From contig NC_052615.1 in the NCBI RefSeq assembly GCF_016545825.1, forward strand, positions 35,055,516 through 35,119,515: a stretch of DNA of 64,000 bases, in the 5' to 3' direction. Below are positions 48,519 to 60,989 of this stretch, piece by piece. This DNA comes from Eucalyptus grandis. Lineage: Eukaryota > Streptophyta > Magnoliopsida > Myrtales > Myrtaceae. Under the pieces are notes generated by a model. That model searched no databases. It saw only the letters and a program-made list of their open reading frames with translations, and was not told the DNA's origin. The translations under genes and the position numbers were made by a program. Every line of letters starts with the position of its first letter. The stretch's first letter is position 1.

Positions 48519-49755
48519 CGTTTTTGGGGATGGGAGTCATGCTATGCAGTTTTTTGGAAGACTAGTCACGTTGACTCGTGCGACCCCGTTTAAGACGTCT
48601 ACCTGGATTGCTTTGTGATAAAAAAAAACTTTCCTACTAATATTAAATTTCTATTATAAAAGTCAAGTAATATGTTTAATCGGAATTTCTCCAAAGGCAC
48701 TCAAATGTTTTTTTTTTTCTCTTTTGAGTTGGGCTTAGGTAAGTCAAAGAAAAATTTATAGTAAGCGTTATACAAAACTTTTGATATTTATAATGTCCTT
48801 ATGCCTAGATATTTTGTTGAAAGTTAGAAATATTTATAGGAAATTTTTTTCTAAATATATCTAGGAGATGTTATCTAAATATATCAAGGGAGACATTATC
48901 AAGAAACGCCTAGAATATTTCTAGGATAATTCTAGAAAAATATTTTACCAGAAATATCTAGATATTTTAGGAGGCATAACCACTCCCTTAAACCTATAAA
49001 TACCCAAGCACCATCGTTTATAAAGCATGAGCTTGGCTTCCATCTAAGAGTATGCAAGTGAGCTTAGCTCCCATAAGTTAGAATGAGAGACTGTGCTTGG
49101 CACACCAATGTATGTAAGAATTCTCCCAATCAACACTGTAAAGGAGTGCCTCCATTCATAAAAATGCATTTTTTTTTTAAGTGAGCCTTACTTGTCTTCT
49201 CCAATAATTGATACTCTAGAGTCACGCTTCTGCAACTCAACCATATGTATCATAGCTATGCTTCTTAAGTTCAACAAAGTCATCATAGAGTAATTATATA
49301 ACTTCGTACCGACAAAAAACCATCATACGACTAATATTTTTTAGATACATCTTTAAAATGAGCTTATCAAAATAAACCTATTTTGATTTCTAAAACCCAA
49401 GCAAACCGTGATAATATTAGCAAGACATCATATAGAACCACTTTGCTACACGAGCTACATGAATGCTAATAATGTTTGCATCGAAAGACTAAGTTTGAAA
49501 TGATTTACAATTCTTGATTAAATAGACATGATACATGCTGAAACCTCCGAATCCGATTGGTTTGCTAAACTATTTCGTACAAGATGTTGGTTAATCATCA
49601 ATCAAGACACACTTGATGAGGATTTTATGTGACATAAAAATTTCTTCCAACCCATTTCCATGTCCATTTTAAGTTCATCATCAATGGTAGACTTCTGATG
49701 GTAGTCTTGTCTTCCTTGTGAACGGATGGCCATCTCAGCTCTCTACTGCGTGACA
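48280..49755. repeat. Segmental duplicate of 25602-27690 and 40020-40680
   Basis: It is co-linear with 25602-25845 and 26645-27690 (cccttaaacctataa, gagcttggcttccatctaagag, catatagaaccactttgctac), and its second half is co-linear with 40020-40680. It lacks the 0.8 kb insert at 25850-26640 and the solo LTR. It ends at the joint with the exon-5 fragment of copy 7. Confidence 0.75.
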
Positions 49756-50011
49756 AAGGATTTTAGCAGCCAAGTACCCCAGGTTTCGTGCAAATTGTGT
49801 CTGCCCTGGATTCGTCAATACGAATATATTTCACGACATCGGTTTCTTGACTCCGGAAGAAGGCGCGGGGGGTCCTGTGAGTCTGTCCTTGCTGCCCGAC
49901 GATGGCCCAACTGGCCGATTCTTTCAAGGGACGAAAGAATGGTCCTTCATTTCGTATGAAGACATTATCTATTCAAATGGCAAAAAATTTACGGTTCCGA
50001 ATTTTAGTTGA

Positions 50012-52990
50012 AGATGTTTCGTTTTCAAATGAGGGAATTTAGACATTTGCAATATATTTGCCTTTTTGTGAGATGTAGACGAGTGGAATAGCTACTGATG
50101 CAAAAAAAGAGAATAATCAGGGGATAACAGAAAATAAGAATTTCAATCTCCACTCTAATAAGGATTTGAAATATGTTGTTTGACGGATCATACATGTAAG
50201 GTGTACTCATTTAAAATTGTATGAATCTCTTTGTATTGATTTCTACTTTCAAATAAAAATCATGCCTAAAAGTTGTGACTACTCATATAACTATAAAATT
50301 CAAGATGCGCAAGCGTTGAATCTAAGCAATAGACATGCAAATCATGGATTCATTCTCTAGATTGGAACCAAAAAATTCCCTGGTTCGGTTTTGAAGTTTC
50401 GATTGGTTTTATTTTCAACGTATGCTAGCAGCACTATTGAAATTCTATTGGTTCCTGGACCTTGCCACCGTAGTATTCTCGAATTAAATGACAAGGAACT
50501 CAAAAGTATTGATTGGTCTGCATCTTTGTGGGCCTAGCTAACAGAAATAATAAAAACAAAACAAAACAAAACAAAAGGAAGTCAAAAAGTCAAAGAAAAA
50601 TTAGCGGGAGAACAGAAACGCTATGGAGAAGAGAGGGAGAGTGTCCTTGTAAAGGGCAGAGAGCGAGGAGAAGAGCGCAGATTTTTCAGTCCAGTTTCGA
50701 CGTCCAAACGCTGTCGTAATTAGCTGAAATTTCAATATATTTTTTGTGTGACGAGGTCTATAAGTTAATTAGTTTCGTTTGTAAAAATTCCTACTACAAA
50801 TTATCGTACGTAATCTTCAACTATCACTTAATTTTCATGCTCCATTTGTGTTAGTACACCTTGATGAAATCCTGTTGTATTATTGAAGTCAAGTCACTAG
50901 TGTGTGACTAGATAATAACCTTTGTATATTCTACTATTCTTGATGATTAGTGCAGTTTTTATGATTTGTGATTTTTCTATATTGAGTTTTTAACTCTTCA
51001 TTGGCCTTGATTTTGACATTCCTCTTGGCTTGCCTCTATTATCATTACTTTAAATTTTTCTTGATTGACTTCTTATGCTACTTTCTATAACAAGAGCCTC
51101 TAACTTAGAAGTACAACTCAAGCATTTTCTTCTTGTTTCTAAATTGAACAATTGTCCCTTCCTTGTATCTCAAATTCACAAGTCTTTTAACTAGAAAAGA
51201 TTTTTCTTTTAAGATTTTTCTCTCATAGAGATCTTGTAATCTTTTCACAAAGTATCGACTTTTGTTTCTTAAACATTGTACCGCTAGTTTCCTTCATTTA
51301 ACACAAGAATCTCAATGCTAGCTCCACTATCATTTTGTTGGGAGAACTGGACAACAATTCACCAAGAACTAACCTAATCTAGGATCAATATCCCTATCTA
51401 AACTAAATTGGCCATAATCGACTTAACCTCAACAACAACCAAACAATACAACCTTGCAATAAGTAAATATGACGCCAAAACAATAAGGTGACAAAAGTAA
51501 CAACAACACTAAGATTTTACGTGGAAACTCATTAAAGGAAAAATCACGGATAAAGACACACTAGAGACTCAACGTCACAAAAGTAGATTATCACAAATTA
51601 AATTTGAAAATCCAAATCATGACTGGAGAATTCTAAATAGGCTCTCAACAAACGAAACCGATCAACTCGCAACCCTCGGTTTCACGAACGATATAGTGAA
51701 ATATGAGCTAATTTCGATAACGTTCTGCCTTCACGGAACCACAAAATTGCAGCCCTTTTTTCTTCTCCTCCGTGTGCTCTCTGGCGGGAGCTCTTTCTCA
51801 CTTTTCTCTCTCATCTTTGTTTTTTTCCCTCACCCGTGAAGCAGCAGCTCCTTTTCTTCTTTGACTTTTGGCTTTTCCTTTTGTTTATTTTATTTATGAG
51901 TTAACTGGGCCCCACATAGGCGGACCCAGCCAACCATTATCGCAGTCTCGTGGACATTTCATGATTCTAGCAAGGGTGCAGTAGATGTAAGTGCGAGAAA
52001 AGTGCGATATCAAGAAGAGAATTCGTGATGTACCTCTGATCGTGGTGTATATCGATATATGTGGTCGAAGCGTTGGGATGCTTTCACGTGGCGTGACGAG
52101 GACTAGGGCGCTTATGATAGCCATTATATCCCTCTATTTTTCTACTTTTCTATCCTCGAAACGGGTTTTGAACGAAATTTATTTGGTAACACATTTTCAT
52201 TTTTCTATTTCTAAAAGAAATTTTTAATCTAGAATTATGTTTTCAATAGAAATGAAAAGTAAAAATTTATATTTTTCTAATTCTAGAACAAAAAAGAGAA
52301 ATAAAAAAACTCTCATCACCGTCCGCCTTTATTATTAGCCACCCGCCATCAATCTGAAAGATAAAAATTTTGTCTCGTTATCAAATGAATTTTTGTTCTA
52401 GAAATAATAAATTTGTGTCATTATCAAATACGTATTTTTACTTGAAAACTCGTCTAGGGAATAAAAGTAGAAAAACCTATTTTTGGTCCGAAATTAATTT
52501 CTGGACCAAATTGGTCATCACTTGCACCCTAGGAGACCGCCCCACAACTCTAATTTGGACACCACCACCAAGCTAGACCGAAAATCATGGGACTTCCCTT
52601 GTCTATTCGAGGCGCATTTGTTTCGCAGAGGAGCAATGGCTTTGGTTGAGAAGGGTAATTCTGGTGTTCAATTAGACATGCAAAAGAATTCCAAAATTTC
52701 ATAAATCTTAAAATCACCGATGGATTGTTCTTTCTCCGAATTCTTTGTAGTGTATATCGTTTCAATACCGACATAAGACGTATAGGATGCATATCACCGT
52801 TATTTTATATTCGTCCACCTACGCTGTAATATGAAGCTGTTCGCATGGCTTTTATCCAGATGACATGTTTGAGCTCATTTCTCAACCTCGAATCTAGTCA
52901 GTTTTAAGATTGATTTTGATGGCTATACATATTTGAACGCTGACTTTTACGAATAATATGCGGCGAAAGTTGTCTCCACTAGGGCACTTG
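50012..52990. other. Intergenic plus intron-2-like remnant leading to copy 8
   Basis: No gene. Bases 50012-50420 repeat the 3' flank of copy 6 (44250-44640). The 50.5-51.9 kb stretch is AT-rich and unrecognised. From about 51960 the sequence matches intron 2 of copies 6 and 7 (gtgcgatatcaagaagagaattc; ctctaatttggacaccaccacc), interrupted by a TIR element at 52106-52528. So an intron 2 survives here without a sense-strand exon 2. Confidence 0.5.
52106..52528. mobile_element. Harbinger-like MITE in the intron-2 remnant of copy 8
   Basis: Flanked by CTA on both sides (52103-52105, 52529-52531; TAG is an equivalent placing). The left end is gggcgcttatgatagcc, the right end ggtcatcacttgcacc. In copy 7 (about 46888-46910) the flanks are contiguous (gactagtgggggctatgagacc), giving the empty site. 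Confidence 0.6.
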
Positions 52991-52991
52991 A

Positions 52992-53112
52992 GCAGCAAGA
53001 GATGAAACGCTGGCAGGATCAGAGACGTCGAGCGGGTGGAAGACAAACATGATCAGACAGGAAACCCCTTTGAGCTTGTCAACAGCTTCAAGTCCTCTCT
53101 TCTCATCTCTAG
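52992..53112 (-). pseudogene. Inverted SDR exon-2 fragment
   Basis: The reverse strand reads ctagagatgagaagagagga..gctgttgacaagctcaaa, followed by gcctgt-like, gatcatgt and gacgtctctgatcctgcc phrases. This is the RDEKRG to HQLDV to DPASVSS part of exon 2. All other SDR exons here are on the + strand. It lies between a + strand intron-2 remnant and + strand exon 5, so a local inversion replaced the sense exon. Confidence 0.8.
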
Positions 53113-53274
53113 AACTGACTAGATTCAAGCTCAAGAATGGAAATTTACCGTTGAGCTATCGAATCCGACGCAGGCTCCATTTTTGCATGAGAATCAGATG
53201 GAGCTTTAAGAAAAGCTAGACTTTTTTCTCTTGAGAGAGTAACATTTTAATCATCTCTCTGACCTTGAGATCGG

Positions 53275-53578
53275 CATTTACCAGATGGCTGGGCCGAGAA
53301 CATGTTTAGCAATGCCGAATGCCTCACAGAATAAAAAGGTGGACGAGGTATTGAAGGAGTTTCTAAAGATTTTAGGCAGGGCTCTCTGGAGACCAAAGTA
53401 CCCCACGTTTCGTGTAAATTGCGCCTTCGCTAGATCCGTCGAGATGGATATATGTCACGATGCCGGTCTCTTGACTGCAGAAGAAGGCGCAGAGTGTCTC
53501 AAGAGTCTTGCCTTGTTGCCCGATGGCGGCCTATCTGGCCGACTCTTTCAAGGCACAGAAGGATCGTCTTCCTTTTAA
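53275..53578 (+). pseudogene. SDR copy 8: exon 5 with active site deleted
   Basis: It aligns with exon 5 of copies 4 and 6 from its first codon (CATTTACCAGATGGC), but the acceptor AG reads GG. A base change or insertion gives an in-frame TAA (cagaataaaaagg). The segment from GWP through Y-x-x-x-K to the ILAAK region is gone: the sequence jumps from ggagaccaaag to taccccacg, with caaag/ccaag microhomology. The stop at 53576-53578 corresponds to the ancestral C-terminus. The following bases to 53634 match the tail coding region of copy 6. Confidence 0.88.
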
Positions 53579-53634
53579 TTGAAAATAATGTCCTTCCAAG
53601 TGGCGAAAGAATCGTCCTTCCTAAATTTAATTGA

Positions 53635-56186
53635 AGATGTTCCGTTTTTACTCGAGCCATTGTAGTTATATGTAATAGAAATACATCGTTCGATGGACCA
53701 TTCATATGATTTTTATACATTGTTTAACTGAATAAATCTTTCACTTTGTTACATGGATTTATATTAAGTAAAAATCATGCCTAAAAATTGTAGTTTACTC
53801 AACTAACTATAAGACTTGAGATGAGCAAGCATTAAATCTAAGCAAGAGACATGAAAATCATGGATTCATTCTAAAAACTCCCTAGTTTAGTTTTGAGGTT
53901 TCTTTGAGATGAGCAAGCATTAAATCTAAGCAAAAAGAGACGTGAAAATCATGGATTCATTCTTAAAACTCCCTAGTTTAGTTTTGAGGTTCTTGCTTGG
54001 TTATGCTTTAGACATAGCTAAGACAATAAAGTTCCTAAGAAAAGCGAGCCTTGGTTTTCCGCATTCGAATGCGAGTCCCTCGACGAGTGGTACGATTTCT
54101 GCGGGACAGTAACAGCCATGTCAAAGCTTGTGGCTTCCTCAGACAATCATTAGACTTAAGAAGCATAGAGTACCGAATTGCGTTATGTGAAAATGAGAAG
54201 AAGAATATTACATGCGTTATTCTGCAAGTGAGAAGCTTGGAGATTTGAAATCTATTGTCTGTGTGTGAGTATGAGTTAGAACAATGGAATGGCTAATGCA
54301 TGATACTGAGACACTGGTGTCTTATATGGATGACTCTTTTGGTGTGAGCTGTGTGATATGAGTCCGGCCATAATGACCGTGCCTACCTCAAACTGCTGCT
54401 AAGATGTGCACAAATACCAACCTGCATGTTTTATCATCCATTCACAGCTCATTACAACAGCAATCTTTCACTTCATTAGACAAGGTAGAAGTAAATTTCT
54501 GGAACCAATCATTGCCTAATTTCTATGGGATACTACCCTTTTCTAGATTCAAAAACACCCAGTTGAAAACTTCTATTAAATTTTATAGCTCGAAATAACC
54601 TGCGCGCGGATTGTTGATCGTTTTCATATTGCGAGTCGCCTGTGAGTCTTGTTTCGCATTTCCACAATCTGCATGAGAAATATGTATGCAACCATGGGCA
54701 AGTAAAAAACAAAAGCTTTTAAAGTAATACACAGATTTATTTCTCCCTTTACCAGGAGGATGGAAAAAGAGGGAGGTCCAACGTTGGACCATTTCCACCA
54801 GCATAGGCGAAGCAGTTAGTGAGCTGCTTCGCTGTTGCTGAGCCGACCAACCTGGTTCCAAGATCACAGGCAGAGTGATGGGCAATCTGTGGTAGGTCTT
54901 TAGACACGTTCGGATTCTCTCACCAACAAAAGATTCTGGAGAAAATGAACCACAAAAACGATGGCCCCACGGTCTTGTTCTTCACCTTAGAGGCCTGAAA
55001 AAACAAAAATGAAATCTTGGAGCTGATATTGGGGATCTGCAAGAGTTCTTCCACCCCTTGGGTCTTTGATTGTACAGTTCTTTTACAGCAAAATCTTCAT
55101 TTTCTTGGGTTCCCTCTTCCTCCGTCGGCAGAAAAGTAGGGTCATCATAAAAGCTGCAGAATTTCAGCTTCACTCATCCAAATGGGCACGTGAAAGAAGA
55201 GAAAGGGCATGTGAATTTGGCTTTTTTTAATAATGGGGAAATGAAGAGTGCTTGGAAGAGGAGGAGCATTGTTAATTAATAGAAAGATTATCAACACGAA
55301 AAGGAAAACAACTGGGGCACACCAGAAAATAAGAATTTCACTTTTTCAATGCAACGAATTCTTCAATAATGGTGAAGAAATTATTCGATAAGTTCGTTTG
55401 AAGAGAAATTCATTATTTTCCTTATCTTGATGCTACGACAGTGGATTCTCGCCGACTGTTGGTCAGAGCCCCAACGAATTGATATAAAAGGTGCTGTTGC
55501 CGATTCGCCATTATAAAACTTACATCTTCTACTATATTAGCAAGTAATTCTAGAATTGTACTTTGTTTCCTGGGAAAGGAAAATATTCTCCCAGTTGACA
55601 AAACTTGGATTAATGGCAAGAACAGAACCATCTGCATGACAGAGAGGGCTGATGACACGGCTCTGCACCCAAGTCACATCCAAGCCTACGTACTTGGAGG
55701 TCAATGCTTCCATGTCGGGATAATCCAAGGACTCGTGGCACAACCTCGCATCTTCCCCATTTCATCAGATAATCTACAATTTTTGACCAATTTGTCCATG
55801 TGACTGCCGAGCAACACATGGCTCATCTCTTTCGTTTGACAATTAGAACAACGGACCTACTCCCGATATAGAAAAAGAAAAGAAAAGAAAAAGAAAGTAC
55901 ATAGTGAACTTATCTTTTAGCAAAACGGAGCTATGGAAGCATTGCATGAGACATCGTCACTTATTACTTTTAAAGGGTTTTAGTCTTTATTTTTCTTCTT
56001 TTGTAGCTCTTTCGCGTGCGGAAAAAGAAGAATGTGCACATTTTTGTGATGGCTTGCGACCGACTGTTTATTATCAGTACTCAGGAAACAGAGTCATAGA
56101 ACACAGTTTAGGCAAGTTCCAGTTTGGGATAAGACTGAAAGCTCCATTTTCATTGTCCATTGCTGCAACACAACCTCTCACCATCA
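53635..56186. other. Intergenic between copies 8 and 9
   Basis: No supported gene. A tandem pair of about 93 bp (tgagatgagcaagcattaaatctaagca..) covers about 53816-54000. Bases 54240-54390 repeat the 3' flank of copy 4 (24040-24170). Minus-strand open frames at 54583-55173 show no recognisable domain. The last 300 bases should hold the promoter of copy 9; I see no match to the MAEST-type promoter block. Confidence 0.45.
53816..54000 (+). repeat. ~93 bp direct tandem pair
   Basis: The phrase gagatgagcaagcattaaatctaagca..catggattcattct..actccctagtttagttttgagg occurs twice in a row with a few differences. Single copies occur in other 3' flanks (44530-44620, 50300-50390). Confidence 0.85.
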
Positions 56187-57904
56187 ATGGAAGAAGCAGC
56201 AAGAAGGTACTTAGAGTCACTCACGTAGTCCTTCCGCTGGCTTAGTTAGTCACCGAGTATGAGTCACGACTCAGCTTCAACTCAACCCCACATGTTCATC
56301 ACTTGTTTTTCTCCTGCTGTTACAGGTTAGCAGTTGTGACAGGGGCAAACAAAGGGATTGGATTGGAGACTGTGAAGCAGTTAGCTTCTAATGGGATCAG
56401 AGTGATTCTAACAGCCAGAGATGAGAAAAGGGGTCTTGAGGCGTTGGATAAGCTGAAGGAATCCGATTGCTTGTTCTCTGAGCTGGTGGTTTTTCATCAG
56501 CTTGATGTCACAGATCTGGCTAGTATAACTTCTTTGGCCAATTTCATCAGGACAAATTTCGGTAAACTTGACATCCTGGTACGCCCCAAAGTCGGCCTTA
56601 ACACTAATCTGTGGGAGTTTACTCTCGGGGGTTTGTATTAAGTAGTGGAGATTCTTCAGAATTTAGACAGTTGGACGTATTTTTTTCTGCTGTTTTTATG
56701 TGTTTGCTTTATTTGTGATTTGGAAACCGGGTGAATGATACACAAAACTGAATTGTCAGTGCAGGTGAATAATGCTGGGATTGTTGGAGTCAGGGTAGAC
56801 ACAGATGCTTTATATGCAGTAAGTAATCTTAATGAGCCTGAGCAAAGAAAAGCACTAAACATGCATGGAAGTAAATAGTACACACCGGTAGCAATATTGA
56901 GTTAAACTTTTGTCTCCTTAGGACTATTTTGTCCTAGAAACTGTTCATATTTTGGTTTTGGCATTGAAGTAAAAAACACTTTACTTATTGTCTCAGAAAA
57001 TCGGCTGATTTATGAGAGATCCTTTCTTCCTGATGCAGAATGGAGTGAGAACCCACTGGACAAAACTGAGGAGCGAAACGTATGATTTAGCTGTAGATTG
57101 TATAACGACAAACTACTATGGTGCTAGAAGAACTGCTGAAGCACTCATGCCTCTCCTGCAGTTATCCGACTCACCGAAAATTGTCAATGTTTCCTCCTTC
57201 ATGGGAAAGCTAGAGGTATGAACTGTTGGATTTCTTTTAAGAACGTTTTCTACATCACGTACTGTCCAAGAGAATTGTCTACAGTATTGAGTTTCCACAA
57301 TTAACAATCCCAGGACATCATGTATTGTCCCAGAAAGAAAAAAAAAATGTCAAATCTACGGAGCAATGAATTTGTCAGTGGTGTCACGTTTATGAGTATA
57401 AACCATCAGTAAGTTGCCTTATACTAGCAGGTTTTGATAAGAATGAAAGCGCAACTGCTCGATTCATAGCCTTTGATAAGTAACATTTTACAGAAAAAGT
57501 TCTGTTTGATGTTATATTTGATACAGAACATTCAAAATGAATGGGCCAATGCCATATTAAGTGATGCCGAAAGCCTAACAGAAGAGCAAATAGATGAGGT
57601 CCTGAACCAATTCTTGAGAGACTTCAAGGAAGGGTCATTACAAACAAAAGGTTGGCCAACTTTTCTCTCAGCCAACACCATGTCAAAAGCAGCAATGAAC
57701 GCCTTCACGAGGATCCTTGCAAGGAAATATCCGAGGTTCTGCATCAATTCCGTGTGCCCTGGCTTCGTGCAAACCGATATAAACTACAACAGTGGCATTT
57801 TAACCGTGGAAGAAGGTGCCAAAATTGCAGTGAGGTTGGCACTCCTGCCCAACGGCGGTCCTTCCGGTCTCTTCTACATAAGGAGCAAATTGTCAATGTT
57901 CTGA
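56187..57904 (+). CDS. SDR copy 9: neomenthol dehydrogenase-like, open but with catalytic Tyr replaced by Asn
   Basis: Exons: 56187-56206, 56326-56578, 56765-56818, 57039-57215, 57527-57904; GT..AG throughout; 293 aa starting MEEAARR. Seen: TGANKGIG (12-19), [17 protein letters not shown], and Ser162 in NVSS. The active-site motif reads N218-TMS-K222; the Asn codon is AAC at 57674-57676. Exon 3 is 15 nt shorter than in all other copies because the donor lies earlier. The tyrosine is the proton donor in nearly all classical SDRs, so this protein may be inactive, may have a new role, or may be an early pseudogene. It is the most divergent member of the array and has no shared promoter block. 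Confidence 0.88.
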
Positions 57905-59096
57905 GAAAGAGATTCTCCAATTCCTTGCAGATTTGACAATCTAGAAACTATGGATGTCTTGTTTTTGTGTCTTTCGGCTGTCTGCAAGTCTAGTTTTCTC
58001 AACTAAGGAGACAGAACGATCAAGTTATGGTTTTCAAATCACAATGTCAATCTTCGGTTGTGCAACTAAGGGTTGTGTTCAATGGATGCCTAGTTTAAAA
58101 GCGCAAAGTTTCCATTTGTGCCTAACAATTCTTTGGTTTCAAGAAAGCTTTGATTTCAGTACAACCATGCCTGGCTGAGGAAGTGTTACGGAGCATTAAA
58201 CGAAACAAAAAATGCCAGGGCCTTTCACTTGGTAAGTGAAGCCTCCTCATGAGTCATGACATGCTCTTCATGTGATTAGGCTGCCGATGACCTCGTCAAA
58301 AAAAGTGTCCCAAGAGCCCATAGAAATGGCTAACAAAGACTAAGGTGACGAATCTACCCGGCCCCACGAGAAACTCAAGCAACAATTTCTTCAAGCAACT
58401 CGAAACTGGAAAGCCTCTTCCCATATGGAGACAAAGTGCAGTGGTTGGGTGAACTCTTTCCGAAGAGTACTTTTGTCTTAATGTTTGACACGCGTCTTTC
58501 ACTGTTGAAACATCAATTATGTTGGCCCACAGGGTATACACCCATCTTGGATGCCCAACCAAAAACATCCGAATCTCTGTTTATCTTCTACCATTGATTT
58601 GCATACCCCGTGGGCGATTCCTTTCGCTGGCGATATAGGGGGTCACCTTCTTGATCCTAGCTCCTAATATGCACACGCAAAGAGGCACAATCATGTCAAA
58701 GCGTCACTCATTCGAAGCCCTATGTTAAGAATGTAACAAACAATAGTAGGGCGACTTCAAAGTAATTGCATTGTAGGATCCATCAAGATTCAAGAATGAG
58801 TACAATAGAGCAACAGTGAGCAACAGTGACATCACAAAATCTAATCGAATGTACTATGAATGCCATCCTATCTGTCTACAAGTACGAGTACGATGATTAG
58901 GGCGTCGCCATAAATGGCCTGGCCAATATCCCATATTTGATGACTGAGTTCTGCCGGTTCATTGCCTGCTTATCCATAGAAATGACACTCAGGTTTTGAC
59001 CTTTTCTTAACTTTTTCCTCAACAAAAGCATCAACATTACTGAGTCGATGCTAATGTGTAACAACAGTCCAATCCTTGTGCTCACCTTGCAAAGCA
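57905..59096. other. 3' flank of copy 9, no recognised gene
   Basis: No coding region with recognisable motifs. The minus-strand frame at 58296-58568 has no domain I know. The 58.6-59.1 kb part is of mixed composition and may be retroelement debris. Confidence 0.4.
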
Positions 59097-60229
59097 ACTG
59101 TTGTTAGCCGTATACCCTAAAGCAACCATGTAATAGTTATATGTTAGAGATTATTTAATGGCAAATAAGTTTTTTCATTCATCGTGCAATTTATATGAAT
59201 GAAGTCCATAAAATCAGTTATGACTGAACATATTCTTAAGTTGTTAAGAATATGTGTGACGGGTTACAGATATGTTGAATCTTTAAACAATTCTCGATCG
59301 ATGGATCATTGAGAGGATATTGATGATCCTGTTGAGACCGGTGTGTTCTCAAGCTTCACTATTCAGTATTGGTTATTTGAGAATATGATAAGTCACAAGT
59401 CATTGGGTATTGTGATATCTGAACTAGAACACAGGTGCTTGTCTTAGACAATTTCACTAAACATGACATACATAGAACGATGGGCAACATGGAAGCTTTT
59501 AGCGAAGTCAATGTCTGATTGTTCATGCTTTGATTAGGTGTAAGATCCTTAGACCTGAGACACGATGCTGACTTGTATGTTAGATGGCTATGGTTCACAA
59601 GTGCGCATATTGATGCTTCATCAAACCATCTCTGTACTTTATGGTCATAGTTTGTTCACATACGAAGGCACATGCGTACGCAATATGGAATTTGTCTTCT
59701 TGTTATATATAAATATACAAGATTGATGTCCTATGTGATCTAATCATGGCATTGTATTGAAATCATCGGCCGAGTTTGTAATCTAGAATGAATGGTTCAT
59801 ATCTCGAAAAAATACATGTCAATTAGATTTGGGCATATGATCGAATTGGTGGCTTGACCAATAGTTCCATGGCCTTTGTTTGATCGGGACATGGTAAGAC
59901 AAAAGGATCGAATTACACGATCATTCATTATATTGCTAGATGTCACTCTTGATTTGCAGGAATAGGAGATTGATCTGGACAATTAGTTCTCTTGGTTGTG
60001 TTAATGTATTAATACAAGTCTTACTACCAGCTCAGTGATGAACCTAGAGATGTCACACATCCTAACCAATTAAAATGACGTTTTAACGAGAGAGAATATT
60101 GCAAATGTGTTTGCAATTAAACCAATCAGATTGAGTTGGGCTGGAAATAAAAAGTTCTGATGAAGGGGCTTAAGAGTTTACAAAGTCTAAAGCGAGTTTT
60201 AGACTCTACGGCCGAAAAGCGTGTTTAGA

Positions 60230-60765
60230 TTTAGTGACCGAATTAATAATCTAAAATGAATTTAGAATTAATAGCTTTGTTAATGATTTGAAGTGAGTTC
60301 ATAATTAATCACGTCATTAATGATTTGAAGTGAGTTCATAATTAATAGCCAAATTAATGATCTAAAACAGTTTTGGACTTAATAACTAAATTAAAGATCT
60401 GAAACAGTTTTCAGATTTACCGGTCACATTAAGTTCTAAAACGGTTTCAGAATTTAATGGTCACATTAATGATGTGAAATGGTTTTAAAATGAATGAGCA
60501 GTTTAATGATCTCAAAAGTTTCAAATTTAAATGACCAATTAATGCTCTGAAATAGTTTCAGAAGTAATAATCAAATTAAATATTTGTAACAGTTACAAAG
60601 TTAATATCTAGAATAAAGACTTATAACAGTTACAAATAAATGTCTAGAATAATGCTACGTAACAATTATAGAGTTAATGCTTCAATTAGTGTCTGTAACA
60701 ATATCAGAACTTACATCCATCAGAATTAATTCTAAAACGGTTTAAAGTTAATGCGCTAATTTAAA
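60230..60765 (+). repeat. Diverged ~37 bp minisatellite
   Basis: About fourteen head-to-tail units follow the pattern ttaatgatctgaaa(c/t)(a/g)gttt..a..ttaataa..aa, each 36-39 bp. The clearest adjacent pair starts near 60283 and 60320. Later units drift (ttgtaacagttacaaag type). It lies in the putative U3 part of the solo LTR. Confidence 0.8.
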
Positions 60766-60989
60766 TGTGATCTACACTAGCTATAAAAGGTAATAAAAAG
60801 AGCAAATCAATGGATGATGGACGATCGACAATCGACAATTGATAATTGAGAATGCCGATACTGATCAACAAAATCATTCACACGAGAGCAATTGTTAGCA
60901 CAATTGTAGTTGTGAGATCTCTCAATTTATCTCTTCTGTCCAATGTGAGAATTGGTGGTGTGTCTAAATTAGAGGCCCAACACTTGTGA

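Larger units (their letters stand above)
46371..50011 (+). pseudogene. SDR copy 7: chimeric MADSK-type pseudogene
   Basis: Exon 2 (46371-46614) follows a good acceptor but has lost six bases around Gly-Ile-Gly and gained bases at ARD-EKR, and its donor is GC instead of GT. Exon 3 (47430-47508) has a 10 nt insertion. Exons 1 and 4 are missing. After about 47580 unrelated DNA follows to about 48280, then the duplicated block 48280-49755. The C-terminal half of exon 5 reappears at 49757-50011 as an open stretch of 84 codons ([18 protein letters not shown]). It is joined within an upstream-block phrase (actgcgtgacaaagg), not to an acceptor. The tail confirms kinship with copies 5 and 6. Confidence 0.88.

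Noticed and set aside
54583..55173. Minus-strand frames of 63-100 codons
   Set aside because: No motif, no conserved duplicate and no clear splice structure; too weak to call a gene.
60230..60765. Regular ~37 bp repeats resembling a CRISPR spacing
   Set aside because: Units are contiguous without unique spacers, strongly diverged and in plant retroelement DNA; it is a minisatellite.
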